The position numbers were made by a program, and so were the translations under genes. The notes under the pieces are model-generated. The model was not told where the DNA came from, made no database searches, and worked only from the letters and a program-made list of their open reading frames with translations. Below are positions 23,972-37,295 of a DNA stretch of 64,000 nt, one piece after another. Origin of the DNA: Tetrahymena elliotti 4EA (lineage: Eukaryota; Ciliophora; Oligohymenophorea; Hymenostomatida; Tetrahymenidae); NCBI GenBank assembly GCA_000231825.2, contig JH720397.1, positions 62,001 through 126,000 of the forward strand. Reading direction: 5' to 3'. How positions within the stretch are numbered: position 1 is the stretch's first letter; each line of letters begins with the position of its first letter.

Positions 23972-26038
23972 TCACTTAGGTAAATATTACAAGTTCTTAT
24001 TAGTTTGTAAATTTTTTGAAATCCTTTATTGTAAAAATTCAGATTTTTTGTTGAGCTTTTTATCTAATTATTAAGTGTTACCATCGTCAATATTCTTCAC
24101 CATTCTTTCAAGGAGTACTTTTTCTAAAATTAACTTATTTCTATCTAAATTGTGTTGATTATAGGCAAAATGTCTTTCAACTGAATTGAAATTTGGTAAA
24201 AATTTTTACAAAAGTTTGTATGAGTCTAGATTGATAGGGCTTCTTATCTTTCCTTTTGTTTTTTTAATTTATGTGTCAGGCTCTGAGCTTAAAAAATCTC
24301 TATTTTCATTTATATATTTGCAAAGAATTTTTGCAATCTCTTGGTTGTTATTATTTTATTCTTTCTCTTCTTTCATAGTTTTGTTTTGGAAATTAAATGG
24401 GCCTGTTAAAGTTTCACTTGGAGATATTTGTTTTTTGTCATTTTTGTTTGACAAGATTTCATTTTCTAATTGAATTTCTTTTAGTATTTCTTTGTTTGAA
24501 TAAATTCCCTCTTGGTCACAATTTGTTTAATCTTCTTCTTTGTCTTCATATTATTATTATTATTATTAATTTTATTAATCCTACAGCTTTATAGAAAATA
24601 TGTGTTTTTGTTTGTAGTAACTTGAATTGAAGGGGTTATATATTTCAGGATTTTTTCCATTTAACTATTTTGAAATCATTTATATTTATGATAAAGATTC
24701 TTTACTAGAGACATTGGGTGATAACTAATTGGTTAACGTTTTAGGTTGAAGAATTTTATTGAGGGTAACTTATCTTTTAAAAAAATTCTAAAACCTTTGA
24801 TCATAACAATCTTGCTTATATTATTATTTCTTTTTTTATAGTATTGTTTGCCTTAAGATGTTCTCGCCTTCTACTGAAATTTATTTATTTTTAAGCTCTT
24901 AGTTATCTTACTTTGTTGTATAAAAAGTTTCCATGGAAGACCTTAAAGATTTTGGATTATTGCTAAAAGGGGATTTACTTTACTATCTATTATTTTACTC
25001 CTTTTAATTGTCTAAATCACTCTAGTGGAACTAAAACACATTACTGTTTAACTCTTCTCTCTTCATTTCTCTGAAAATTCTATGCTTATGTTATTGAATT
25101 TTTCCATATCTTAAACTTTTCATGATTGTATTAAAATCTTTTTGAGCATCTGCTGTCTCTAAAATTTAATTTTAGATTTCGTCTTTTGGTATTAAATTCT
25201 TTTAATCTTTCTTAAACAAATACTCGCTATTAAGGAATTTATCATAGTTTGTACGAGCCTCTACACTATTACTAAAATTAGAGTCTCTTTTAAATATTTC
25301 CAAATGAGGTAACTCATCTTCTTCTGTTCTTTAAGAGAGAGGGAGATAGAAATAATTTTAATTTCCTTCTCTATTTTCTTTAAAGCCTTTTGTAATGTTT
25401 TTAGTTGTGTTATTTAGATGAAGCACCTAGTTTTAAAATTAATTTGTGCTAAAAAATTTGTTTTTAGGCAATTAATATTGATTATCTAGATCGTAGAGGA
25501 CTTATTAGCTTGATATTTTTTTTAATAATGTCTTTCCATTATATGGTCTACTATTATCAATTATATTAGAATTCTACTTTTTCAAATTTCCTGTGTTGCA
25601 TTTTTATTACTTTGGAATATTTATTTAATAGTTGACGCTATTCTGAGTAGCATTCAGGTTCCCATTTTTTAAATTCTCATTTTATGAAAAGCTATTTTGA
25701 TATTGTATACTATTTTGTGCTCCTAACTATCTTAATTGTGTTTTATTTTACCTGCTCCTTTTCTAGTTGCAAACACTCTATGAAAGCAAATAAATATTTG
25801 ATAGTAGATCAGAATTCTAGATATTCTAAGGCTTAACCCTAACTAACCCTCCAAATTAAGAGCTGTGAGATTTATAAAAAGACTATCCAGTATTGTAATT
25901 GGAGATGTCTTATTAATTGCTATCTTAATATTTGAAAACCTAAAAATTTTATTCTGTTGAAATAAGCTGTGTAAGGAATTATTCATTTTACAATTTTTTC
26001 TATTTTTTCTCTTCTTTAAAATATCTGCTTGAGGACAT
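23972..26038 (-). CDS. Hypothetical protein, 688 residues, intronless
   Basis: One uninterrupted frame runs from ATG 26038 (MSSSRYFKEEKKQKKLQNEQ) to TGA 23974-23972. The protein is polar throughout, rich in Gln, Asn, Lys and Ser. It has charged helical segments in the C-terminal half (EILKEIQLENEILSNKNDKK; NLDRNKLILEKVLLERMVKN) and a short poly-Gln run near residue 460. It has no signal peptide, membrane span or domain I know. Many TAA/TAG Gln codons in a frame of this length, with conventional composition, support real coding. Shorter opposite-strand frames around 24186-24594 are shadows. It is divergent from the Q/N-rich gene at 26872 across 0.8 kb. Confidence 0.78.
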
Positions 26039-26871
26039 CTGCTAAATGTCATTTAAAGCGGGTTCTTACATATCTCTTTTTCAAACTTTGCGCTTAGCAG
26101 TATTTCAAATATTCTACTTTCTCTTAAAACTTTATTTTATTTTATATTGATTAATATATTAAAATTTTGGTTGTTTAGCAAATTATTGTTAATCAGTAGA
26201 AGTTTATTGAGTATTCTAATGAAAGAAAGTAAATAAATAAATTTAATATTTCTTAAACCTTTTTGATTGATTAATCACTAAAAGAAGGTGTCTTTTTGTG
26301 AATAAACATCTGATAACAAAATCACTTATTATACTTTTTATGATTGATTATTAAATAATAATACTTCTGATATGAAAATAATATGAATTTGTTAATCACT
26401 AATTCATTTCATTTATCCATTTTATTTATATAAAAAAATCAATATTTACTTGCCTCTTTTCTATACAGAAAAAATGCCTCTACTATTTACTTTTAATTAA
26501 TAAGCATATAAATATTTTAAATTTCTTCAAAATTTATTAAATCAACTCAAATAATTAAGTAAGCAAAAAGCGATTTCATATCAAAACGCGCTTTATAAAA
26601 TAAGCAGTCAAATTTTTAGCAAAGCAAGTTATTCGTTTTCTGGGAAATCAAAGGAATAAGCACTTAGACTTACAAATTAGCATAGTAGCATTTTAATCTC
26701 AACTGAATTGAAGGTTAAATAATACTAAAATAGTATTATAAATAATATCAACAAATCTCTATTAGCAGAGAAAATAAAAAAACTAAATATTATCAAATAG
26801 TTTGTTTATCTAAGCTTAAACGCTAAGTGCTCTTTTAATATAATAGAATTCGAAAATTTGATAAATTGTAG
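26039..26871. promoter_or_regulatory. Divergent spacer, putative bidirectional promoter
   Basis: 0.83 kb of AT-rich sequence between the start codons of the 688-residue minus-strand gene and the Q/N-rich plus-strand gene. No specific element recognised. Confidence 0.35.
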
Positions 26872-29800
26872 ATGAATCAGTTGAAAAATAAAGATATAAA
26901 CTGTATCAAAAAGGATATATTATAAAGTGTTGAAACTGATTAGTTACCAGTATAAATTAGTAAATTCCAAAAAGCAACTTTTAGTGTATGTGAAGAAATT
27001 ATAACACAAAGCAAAGCAGGAGAAGAAAAAGACAAAATTTATAAGGTAAAATGCCCTTAATTAGCAAGCGAAATAATTAGGTATGTTTCACAGTATGTTT
27101 TATCATCTAAGAGAAATAAACCAGAGGTAAATTTTATTTATTTTATTTTCATGATCATAAAAATGAGATAAATGAAACACTTTTCAAAAGCAAGAATTTA
27201 TTGAGCTTTTGAATGAATGTGTATTTTTATTTTAATACAATTCACTGTACACCATAGGAATTTGTTGATATAAAGTTATTTTTTTATTTAGAAAAGGTTT
27301 GATGTTTTAAGAATGTAACCAAGAAGTGAAAAAATTAGATTAAAAGATTTTGGCTTTGAATGTATAGATTAGGGAGAAGAAGACAAGCTTAGGAGAGGAC
27401 GTAGTGGAAGAATAGAGGAGAAAATAGATTTTGAATAATTGAATGAAGATCAAAAAGATAATTTTAAATTATAATAATTAGTTAATAACTTGATAATATC
27501 TAAAAACCCATAGGATAGTTAACTAATTATTACTTTTGAAGACTCTTCTATTGTTTTGAAATAGTTTTAAGAATTTATTCCTACATTATTTTTTGATGGA
27601 AACTCTAAAAAAACTATTTTACCAGATATACATTATGATAAATTATTTCAGAAACTCCGTTAATTATTGTCGAGCAAATAGTAAAAAGTGGTAAAATAAT
27701 ATGATTAGACAGAAATAACACTTAACTAATAAAATCTTAATGTAATTCTTACACCTTCTCCATAATCAGGCATTCAAAATTAGATTGAAGCAAAAGCTGA
27801 GAAGAGTGATTAATCAAATAATAACAATGCTAATTAACAGGAGGATACAAATTAAAGTACTCAAAGTGACTATAGATAAACTTTATTGAATAAATAAAAT
27901 AGTATTGATGGTTTGTATTTAAATAAAATTAGATAACTCATTTAGATTCTTGCTTTGATTTTTGAAAATAACTGCTTTAATTACATTTTGAAATCAGAAA
28001 ATTTTGAAAATTTACTTAAGAAATAGAGAAAAAAAACAGTAGAGTTAAGCCAAGGTATCAATTAATCAGGAATTAATAATGAACAACAACTTGCTTCATT
28101 GTCAGCAGATAATAATAAAAATGAAAACCAATTAAATTAGGAATCAGATAAATAAAGTTAAACATAAACTTCAATAAACTCAGCTTAATTTTATTAAAAT
28201 AGGATTTATTCTTTTCAACCATTAAGAGATAGAGCAGGGTTTGATTTCCCATACAAAGTAAGTCAAATGTGGGAAGATGAACTTGAATATGAATAAGATT
28301 CTGAAATCACTGATTCAGAAGAGGGAGATGATGACCTATTTTATTATGGATATTCTCACCATCACAACAACAATCACATGAATATAGATTTGTTGAATCC
28401 AAATAGTGGTCAAGATTCTATTATTAAGTAATTATTTGCTTAGTATGATATGCAGCAGTATTAAGTCCCTCTTATGATGATGATGCCTTAGAATACCCCA
28501 AGAAGAAGAAATTCTATGGATATGCAAGATTCAAGAAGCAATAACTAAAATATATTTGGTCTAGCATAATTTTTTAATCCTTTTGCAGCTGCTTCTCATC
28601 ATTATAACTTACATTATACACCTTAACCTCATTAATATTATCAAATGTCCCCATAACCAATATAGCATAATCACCCCCATCCACATAATCATCTTACTCC
28701 TCCACATATAACTCAGTAATAAAATGCTATGATGAACACATATGCATAATTACAAAAATAAAATTAATAAAATTAAAACACATAATAGGTCTCAAATAAT
28801 CCCAACTCATAAAATATTATTAATCAAAATCAGCAAGGACTTCATTTGTCGAATTAGTAACTAGCATAATCATAACTCTAATAAAAGTAGTAGTAATCAT
28901 AGCAAATTAATTAATAGAGCTAAAATTTATATGGACTAGGTTAATAATAGCAAATTCAACCATAGATGCAGTAAAATCTAATGGGACATGGATTTAATCA
29001 TTACAACATTCCCACTCATAATTTACATAACTTAGGCTATGTATAAAATTTACCTCTCAACTTACATAATAACCCACATCAGCATGGTTAATTATTTATA
29101 AATGCACCTCCTCCTCATATGTTTTAAATGATTAATAACAATAACAGCTAAGATTTTTACAATCATTTATTTTAAACATAAAATTTTAATAACTAATTCT
29201 TCCCTATTCATTTGCAACCTACAACTATGTTTAATGGAAACAATTAAGGTATGCCCTAAAACACATCCAATAACAATTAACATTCTAAGAATATAGATAA
29301 TCAACAGAATGAGATTATCCCAAACATTAAGTAATAATAACCTTAGCAGTAAATCATGGGAAACAACCAATAGCATCCTTAATAAAAGCCACAATATTAG
29401 AATAATAATACCAATTCTAGTAATGCTTCATAATAAAATGTGCAATCAAATAAAATGTAGTAAAATCAAATCAATAACATAGAGTAATAATCTTCATTAT
29501 TCAAATAGAATTTTTTATCAGGCATTCCTCCATAATAATCAATGTCTCCATAGATAGGAATAGATAGCAATAAGATAGATAGTATAAATTCAATGCTAAA
29601 TAATAATTTAAATTTTAATAAAAATAACCCATAAAACTAAAATTAATAGTAATAGCAGTAGTAATCATCTTCATAATAATAAAGATCTCTATCTCATCCT
29701 TCATAGGCAGCAAGTGGTTTTAATATTCTTCCTTCTCCCGAATCTATAAATAGCACTAACATAGCATCGAGCAATTAAAATAATTAAAACTAACAACAAT

Positions 29801-31467
29801 CTTAACAAATAATCAGAAACACTAACAATTTTCAAGATTCTAATTTATAAAATTTATTACCATCACCAAATATTATTTAAAGCTCTTAAAACCATCAAAA
29901 TCCTTCATAAAATCTATGTATCTAAAATTAATAGAATCAATCTATTACTTAGCAACAGTAATTAGGTAATAGTGTTCATAACTCAAACAAAAAGTAATCC
30001 AATTAGCAAACTTAGAATTTTAATTAAAGTATAAGTACAAACAGTAGTCCCAGTCATACTTTTGCAATAAGTTAAAATAATTTGCAAAATGCATAATAAA
30101 AGAATAACAACAAATCTACAAATTAGTAAATAACTGGCTCTCAATAACATTTATAATAGCACTCTAATTACAAATTAAATAAAAACTAACATAATAAAGA
30201 TGTTTCTCATTTAGTATCTCCTGTTTAAAAGAACTAAGGAAATAAACAATATTAAAATAATAATAACAATACAAACTCAACAGCATAGTCACACTCCCCT
30301 CTATCAGCTATTTCATTAGATGATTAAATTATTTCTTCAAATAGCAATAATACTAACAATTAAAATAGCCATTTCAATAATAGCTAGTATAACAATCACC
30401 CATATGGATTCAATCAATAAGTTAATAACCAAAGCAACAATAACAATTTCAATAATTATCAAAATCACTAAAGAGGTACTAACTAGAAATAGCAGTAGGT
30501 TAATAATAATTACTCAAGTAACACAGCATAATCCAATTAAAATTAATCCTAAAATTCTGCAAACAGAGGATAAGCTAACTCTTTAGGAGTTCTTCCTGGT
30601 AGTAGTAGTAGTAGTAGCAGTGGTATTAGCTCCAACTAAAATAACTTTAATTAACCTTCTTAATAATAATTAAATTAAAATTTTGCATATTCAAGATAAT
30701 AAAATTAAATTAATACCAATAGTAATAGCAACAACAACAACAACAACAACAATAACCTACAATACAATAAATAAAGCTTTTAAAATAATAATGGAAATAA
30801 CTAAAATTAAAAGGGAAATTAAGGATAAAATAACTAACTTTAGAATAGCATCAATAGTGTTAATAATTCTAGCTAAAATAACTCAGGTAATTAAAGTAAT
30901 TAATAAAATAAAAAATACTAATTAGAGACACAGAGTAACAACAACAATGTCCATTAAAATAATATTAGTAATTAATAGTAATAGCAGTAAATTAATAATA
31001 GTTCAAACAATAACAATAATAAGTTAAATAAAAAGAAACTAGGCCACTCTACAAGTTAGTAGAATATAAGTAAAAATATGAGCAATATTGTTAATTAAGC
31101 CAGTAATTAAAATTCAAATCAAAATAGTGCTAGCAATCCAATCAATTTGCCAATAATTTCAAATATTATTTAAAACGTAAACATAGCGAATCCACATTTT
31201 TAATAAAATTAAATATAATCAAGTTCAAACAATTCTTCTATATCTTCAAATAACTCCAACTCTAATTCTCATGGCAACAACAATAATACCAGTAATAACT
31301 AGCATAGTAATTTTAAAAATTTAAAGGAATAATAAAAGAGGAATAATAATTTTATCAGAAAACCTTAAAATAATCAAACTTCAAACCACAATCAGAATTA
31401 AAATTAATAGACCACAACACCTCATAATTCTAATAACACAAATGGATCTAATCTAAACAGCTCTTGA
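26872..31467 (+). CDS. Very large Q/N-rich (prion-like) protein, 1,476 residues, 2 exons
   Basis: Exon 1 is 26872-27126 and exon 2 is 27292-31467, both phase 0. Residues 1 to about 250 have normal composition (TFSVCEEIITQSKAGEEKDK; RSEKIRLKDFGFECIDQGEE) and may hold a folded domain I cannot name. From about residue 300 the protein becomes Asn/Gln/Ser/His-rich, with an acidic patch near DSEITDSEEGDDDLFYYGYS, His-rich stretches and homopolymer-like runs (Ser near 30601-30630, Asn near 30728-30760). The low-complexity part covers roughly 1,100 residues. Such tracts often drive assembly in RNA-granule proteins, but that is inference. Trinucleotide repeats (AAC, AGT, AAT, CAT) suggest growth by slippage. 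The end is TGA 31465-31467. Confidence 0.82.
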
Positions 31468-31570
31468 GGATTTAAATTTATATAAATAAGTTCTTATTTC
31501 AATTTTTTATTATATTGGTATTTGAAGAAATAATGACAATTTTGTTTTATTTCAAATAGAATTTCAATTT

Positions 31571-33704
31571 ATGACAACAAGTTTTTTGTTTCATTTAATT
31601 TATTTTAAAAGTTATAAAATACTTTTTTAAGAGCAAACAAAGACAAGGAAGGCTAAATAATTATTTTTTCATTTTTAAATTATTTAGGAAATTGATTCTA
31701 CATAAAGCAAATTCTTTATTTGTTTATTCATTTTATTATGTTTATTAAAGCTAAAAAGAGGAAAATTGATATTCCTGCTTTAATTTACAAAGAGATTTTA
31801 GAATATTTTCAAGAATAATAGTAATATAACATTATTTGATTCAGAAGAAACAAAGCAAAAATAATATTAAGAAAGTAGCAATAATAAATCGAATATGTCC
31901 AGTAGTCTTTTTTCATCAACATCTTCAAGCGATAATATAGATTAGTCATAGAATAGGAATAATCCAAAACATCATTTCATTTATCCTATTTTTTAAGATC
32001 AAATAAAGTATAAAAATAGATAAATAATTTTGAATAATATTTCTAATGTCTATAATATAACCAATCTTAGTGGAGGAAGCTAAGGATAAGTTTATAGGGC
32101 AAGTATGATAGATAAAAATTTTGGAGAATATGAATGTGCTATCAAGATTATTGATTAAGTTAAAGAAGATGAGAAAGATTACTAGCTTAAAATATTTTAA
32201 AAAGAAGTTGATATTAGGAAAAGTATAGATAAAATTGAATAAGAATATGAAACAATCTAACCTCACTAAAGAGATAAGACTATAAATCCTTATGGAATAG
32301 TTAAGTATTACTATGACTTCAAAACAAATGATGGATAATTAGGAGTGGTGATGGAATATTGTAATTTAACACTAGAATGCTTGACTAAAGAAGACACAAT
32401 CAATAGCAATAATATTATCAAAGAAACATTCATCAACAATGAAAAAAGAGATTTATGTTTTATGGAATTGATTTTGAAAACTTTACAAGCCTTAAACTTT
32501 TTGCATTATGAAGATTAAATTGGAAAAATAAAAAAAGAATGCTATATTCATAGAGACATAAAGCCTTCAAATATTATGATCTAAATTTAAAGATTAAATG
32601 AATTTTCTGTCAAAATTATTGATTTAGGAGGAATTAGTAGCACTAAAGAAGAGGAAAATGAAGATTGGTTTGAAGGTACCAGAGCATTTTAACCACCAGA
32701 ATACATCAAGAAGGAAACAAGTGTTTTAGATAAATCATCTGATATATGGGCTATAGGAATCTGCATTTATAGGCTATTTGCGTAAATTTTTTATTTATAA
32801 AAATGAATTTACTAATAATTTTTCATTTTTTTCATATATAATAAATAGCATTACAGAAAAAGTAGAAAAAATTACTTTTTAGAATCTTCTGCCAAGAATA
32901 CAACAAATATAATAAAGATTAACTCCATAAATGTTATAACAAAATGAAGGAAATAACAGAGATAAATTAGTTTATGATTGTGGAAGTAAGATTTTAAAAT
33001 GTTTGCTGACTAATGATTATTAAAAAAGAAATGAAAATAACTACTTAAAAAACATTATATTTATTGTATAAGAATGTATTGAAAAACTGCAAGCTAAAGT
33101 ATAAACAAAAATACATGAAGTTGATATAAAAAGACCTTAAACAGAATCTTTAAGATTGAAATAAATGTGTTAAAATCCTAATTTTTTTTAGGATTCTTTG
33201 TTATTTTTGAGTGATTTAAAAGATCTTAGTTTATTTTTATTTTCTAGCTTTTCTTAAATATTTGTTGGGTTTTTAGATGTAAACTTTGGGTCACCTGAAA
33301 ATAAAGAAAAGTTAAAGAAATTCGATTAAAATATAAATAATCTTTAATTTTATTAAAAATAACCACCATAAGCAGTTACCTTAAATTTGATAAAATTTTT
33401 ACTAAATAAATTGCATGAAAAAGATAGTGTTTTAAATGTTCAAGACCCAACCATTTAAAAGTTAATATGCTGTACTTATTATCTATCAATCCTTTATAGG
33501 TTAGAGTTTTACAAGTATTATGATAGCTTTATTTACTGTTTATATAATATTACATTCTACTCAGATATTAAAAAAATGAATTTATTAGAAGTTCAAGAAA
33601 AAATTCAGACTTTATTATTTTCAAGAGTAAATTAATTAAAATTTTATTATTTTAATTTTTATTAACCGATTTTACAATTTATATATAAGAAATCAAACAG
33701 CTGA
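31571..33704 (+). CDS. Protein kinase with DLG in place of DFG, up to 688 residues, 2 exons
   Basis: Exons 31571-32781 and 32849-33704 join in phase (phase 2). Kinase motifs in order are the Gly-rich loop LSGGSQGQVYRAS, VAIK-type CAIKIID, hinge VVMEYCN, catalytic loop YIHRDIKPSNIMI (HRD present), KIIDLGGIS where DFG is expected, and FQPPEYIKK in the APE position with GTRAF before it. All essential catalytic residues (K, HRD Asp, DLG Asp) are present. About 290 residues follow the kinase region and show no domain I recognise. The true start is unsure: ATG 31571 gives an N-terminal hydrophobic stretch (SKFFICLFILLCLLKLKRGK) that could be a membrane anchor or merely translated AT-rich leader; ATG 31895 is an alternative. 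I considered IRE1, but the C-terminus does not resemble its nuclease. A final 63-bp intron near 33630 is possible without changing the stop. Confidence 0.85.
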
Positions 33705-34382
33705 CGCAAATGAAACTTAAAATTTAAGAGAATCGATATTTTTAAAAAAAATTAAGATGCGGTAATTTATATTATGAGTTTATTTTTATTTATTATTTGA
33801 TGTATGTATTTCTAATATATATTAATAATTAAAAAATAATTTTTTTTCAGATTTATTTTTAATTATTGAAATATTGTAATTTAATCTAATTTTACTTTTA
33901 TCCCATTCTTTATTTTTTTAAGTTTTATTCACAATTCATTTTAGATAATTTTTTTATTTATTTTTATGATTAAAATATTTTTTTTGAACTCAAATTTAGA
34001 TTTAATTAGTTTTAATAAAACAATTTATTTAAAAATTAAAATATAAGTATTCTTTTTTGTTTATCAGTGAATAAATGTCAAATAGCTTTTTATTGATGTA
34101 TCAAATGGTATAATAAAAATATTTTTATTATTTATGATTTAATTTATTACTTTTATAAATTTGTATTATTTCTCTCTTTTTCTTGAAGAATTGAATATTA
34201 AAAATAAAAAGCAAATAATCCTACTAAAAAAATGTCTATATATCAAATTCCATTTCGATTTAAATGTTTTAGTTTTTGAATAATAAGAAATCAATAAAAA
34301 AATATTAACAAGTTTTTAGAAACAATATTTAATAAAAAATATAGTTCAGAAAAAGACACAAGTAGATCAATAAAACCTTAAA
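33705..34382. other. Spacer between tandem genes, nothing recognised
   Basis: 0.68 kb of AT-rich sequence between the kinase stop and the helicase start, with poly(T) runs but no coding or RNA feature I can support. Confidence 0.4.
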
Positions 34383-37295
34383 ATGGCTTTCTAGCTTATA
34401 CAATATAAAGATGATAACTAAAGGCTACATGAAATAAGACCCAGTCCTAAATAACTTGAGATTATTTTATCAGATAAATATGAAGATTAAAAGATTATTG
34501 CCTGTGCGGGTTCTGGAAAAACAACAACTATAATTCTAAGAATCAAATATTTGATAGAAAATGGTATTAACCCTGAACAAATACTAGTTCTTATGTTTAA
34601 CAGATTTGCTTCGCATGATTTCTAAAAAAAATCCTCTTTCATTCTGCAATTTAATGCTCAAAAAGTAAAAATTTGTACTTTAGATAAGTTTGCTTATGAC
34701 ATCTATCATACGTTGATTTGTGATAGTACTTATGATTAACTTACTGAATTAAGCATAAAATAGTATGGCATAAAGCTATTAAAGTATCTTAAAACTAATT
34801 TAGGAGTTGAAAATGTTTTATCGAAGTATAAATATGTTATTTTTGACGAATTTTAGGATGTGGATAGTTATCAATATGAAACTTTAATGCTTTTCAAGAA
34901 AAATGGAAGTTTTGTCTCAGTTTTTGGAGATGATTCCTAAAGTATTTATAGCTGGAGAGGATCAAAAATAGAATTGATATAGTGGAAAATTGACAAAGAT
35001 ATATTAGATTTAACACAAAAATAAATAAAGACTTATTTTTTATCTACTAATTACAGATCTACTAAGTCTATTGTCTAGTTTTCAAACTAAATTTTAAATT
35101 AATGCAAGAATTCATTGCAGAAAGAAGTTAATTGGGTTAAATAAGATGCTTAGGATAAACTACCTACATTAAGTATTTTTAAGTCACAATTTGAGTAACT
35201 GCAACACATAATTAAAAAAATAAAAAAGCTTAAAAAAAAATTCTTCTTAAATCAAATAGCTGTGCTATGTCCAGCAAACAAACCGCTAGATATTTTAGAA
35301 GGTTTGATAGTAAAAAATAATTAATAATACTTACAAGATGAAATACCTTTTATAAGAAAGGAAGATAATAAATATTAATTTAATCAAAAAATTGATTAGG
35401 AAGATAAACTTAGTTTAAGCACTTTCCATACTTCAAAAGGATTGGAATGGAAGGTAGTCTTTATCATAGGCTTAAATGATTAATATTTCCCATAAAATTT
35501 TTTGTACTCAGAAAATGATTTAGAAGAAACTAAAAGAATGTTTTATGTCGCCTGTACAAGAGCATAACAAAAACTGAATTTCTCAGCTGTTAGGATCAAT
35601 AGTAATATTACAAAATTTATATGCAGATTTTTTGATGCAGTTGACAAAACTTTCTATAAAATTAAGGATGGAATAGAAAAGAAAGACTTTGCATAAGATT
35701 CAGAAGAAATTTTAACTAATCATCAATATATTCGTATTACTGACTTATTAAGAAAATTCTCACCTTTAGATTATGAGCGAGCCAGTTAATGTTTAGAAGG
35801 GATAGAACTTATTTTTGATTTAAATAATTAGATTCATCCTAAGACTAACTTTGACTTACTTAGCATTAAAAAAGAAAATATATAATGTGAATTTGGCATA
35901 TATATTGATACCTTAATCGAAAGATATGTCAAAGAGAGATTTGAAAAAGAATAGTATAAATACCCATGTGCTGAGTAGGTTTTATATACAATTTTTTGGG
36001 AAGAAAAACTGTATGAAGTTTACAAAAAATATAAAAAAGCAATAAAAAATACTCAAATTGATAAAATAAAAGATGAATAGAGTTTTATTGAGAAACTTGA
36101 TGAAGTTTAAGAAACATTTTATAATTCAGATAATAGTATTCTAGAAAAGAATAAAGAGCTTTTGATTTAAATTTTTTAAACAATAAAAAACTTTTAAGAG
36201 AAGAAAAAAATTTAATTTTATTAAATTTAGCATTAAAAAAAAAGCGTAAATGGGGAATACTTTCCAGTAGATTTTGAAGGTTAATTAAAATTTGAACAAA
36301 GTTACAAAAATTTTTGCTGCAGAGAAAAAAAAACTTCTGATATTCTCTAAGATATCTATAATACTACAGTTATGTCACATATTAAAGTTTAAAAAATGAA
36401 ATTCCTTTACAAAGATTATTTCAAATTACTAACTCCAAAAGATTTACATTAGAATATTTAAATCTTTTTAGAATATCTTGAGAGTTAAAGTTATACAAAA
36501 ATAAAATCAAAATACTTTTCTAGTTGGGATTATCATAGTATCTAAGGTGAAATTGATATACTTGCTGATGATACGGTTTATGAGATTAAATGCTCATCTT
36601 TTAAAAAAAGAGCTTAAGAGGATTCATTATTATAATCTTTAGCATATGCCGCATTGTTGAGGCTAAATAATCTTAAAGTTAAATCTATAGCTATATATAA
36701 TCCTGTATGGGGAATATTACATAAGTATGATATTTCTAAATGGAAAAAACATTCTGAACTAATTGAAATATTCTAAGATGTATAAGATATCTAGATGATT
36801 AAACCTTTATTAAATAAATTTAGAGTTAATAATTAATCAAAAGAATCAATTCAAAATAAATAAGAAGAATTGTTAATACCTTTAGAAAATGAAAGTATTA
36901 AAAGCGAAATGACATAAGATAAAAATTTAAGTATTAATTTGGAGGAGAATATCCAAGTCACTAATAGTTAATCCATTTTAGATCAATCAAGTCTAGGTCT
37001 CTCTTAAAATATCTTTGACCAGCAAACTTAAGAGTAAGAAATTAGTTAAGACAATTCAATTTAATAATAGTATGTAAAAAATATTAAAATCAATAAATCA
37101 GATATTAATGTAAAAAGAAATAGTTAATAATCAATTTTGAGTAATAAAAGTGAAGAAGAAAACTACGAGCCTTCTATAGTAAAGTTTTAATTAAGATAGT
37201 CACAGTTTTATTGAAATACTTATTAAAACTATATGACAGCAATTGATAAAGAGTTTAAAATAAAAAGTAGAAGAAAAAAAGCATTATATTTATGA
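34383..37295 (+). CDS. UvrD/Rep-type SF1 helicase fused to a PD-(D/E)XK nuclease-like domain, 970 residues
   Basis: An intronless frame runs from ATG 34383 (MAFQLIQYKDDN) to TGA 37293-37295. Superfamily 1A motifs appear in order: Q-motif-like PSPKQLEII, Walker A ACAGSGKTTT (residues about 40-49), motif Ia LVLMFNRFAS, Walker B YVIFDEFQDVD (about 149-160), motif III FGDDSQSIYSWRG, motif IV STNYRST, motif V STFHTSKGLEWKVVF, motif VI KRMFYVACTRAQQK. Near residues 720-755 the sequence GEIDILADDTVYEIKCSS followed by QSLAYAALL matches a PD-(D/E)XK core of the RecB/AddB/Cas4 type, with candidate residues Asp in EID, Glu in YEIK and the Lys, and the trailing Gln/Tyr motif. The C-terminal 180 residues are Gln/Asn/Ser-rich and probably disordered. 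Such proteins unwind and cut or process DNA ends. No intron and a bacterial or viral-like architecture make lateral origin possible but unproven. Confidence 0.88.

Noticed and set aside
31571..33704. IRE1 (kinase-RNase) identity for the kinase gene
   Set aside because: The C-terminal region lacks anything resembling the KEN nuclease motifs and no lumenal domain is evident.
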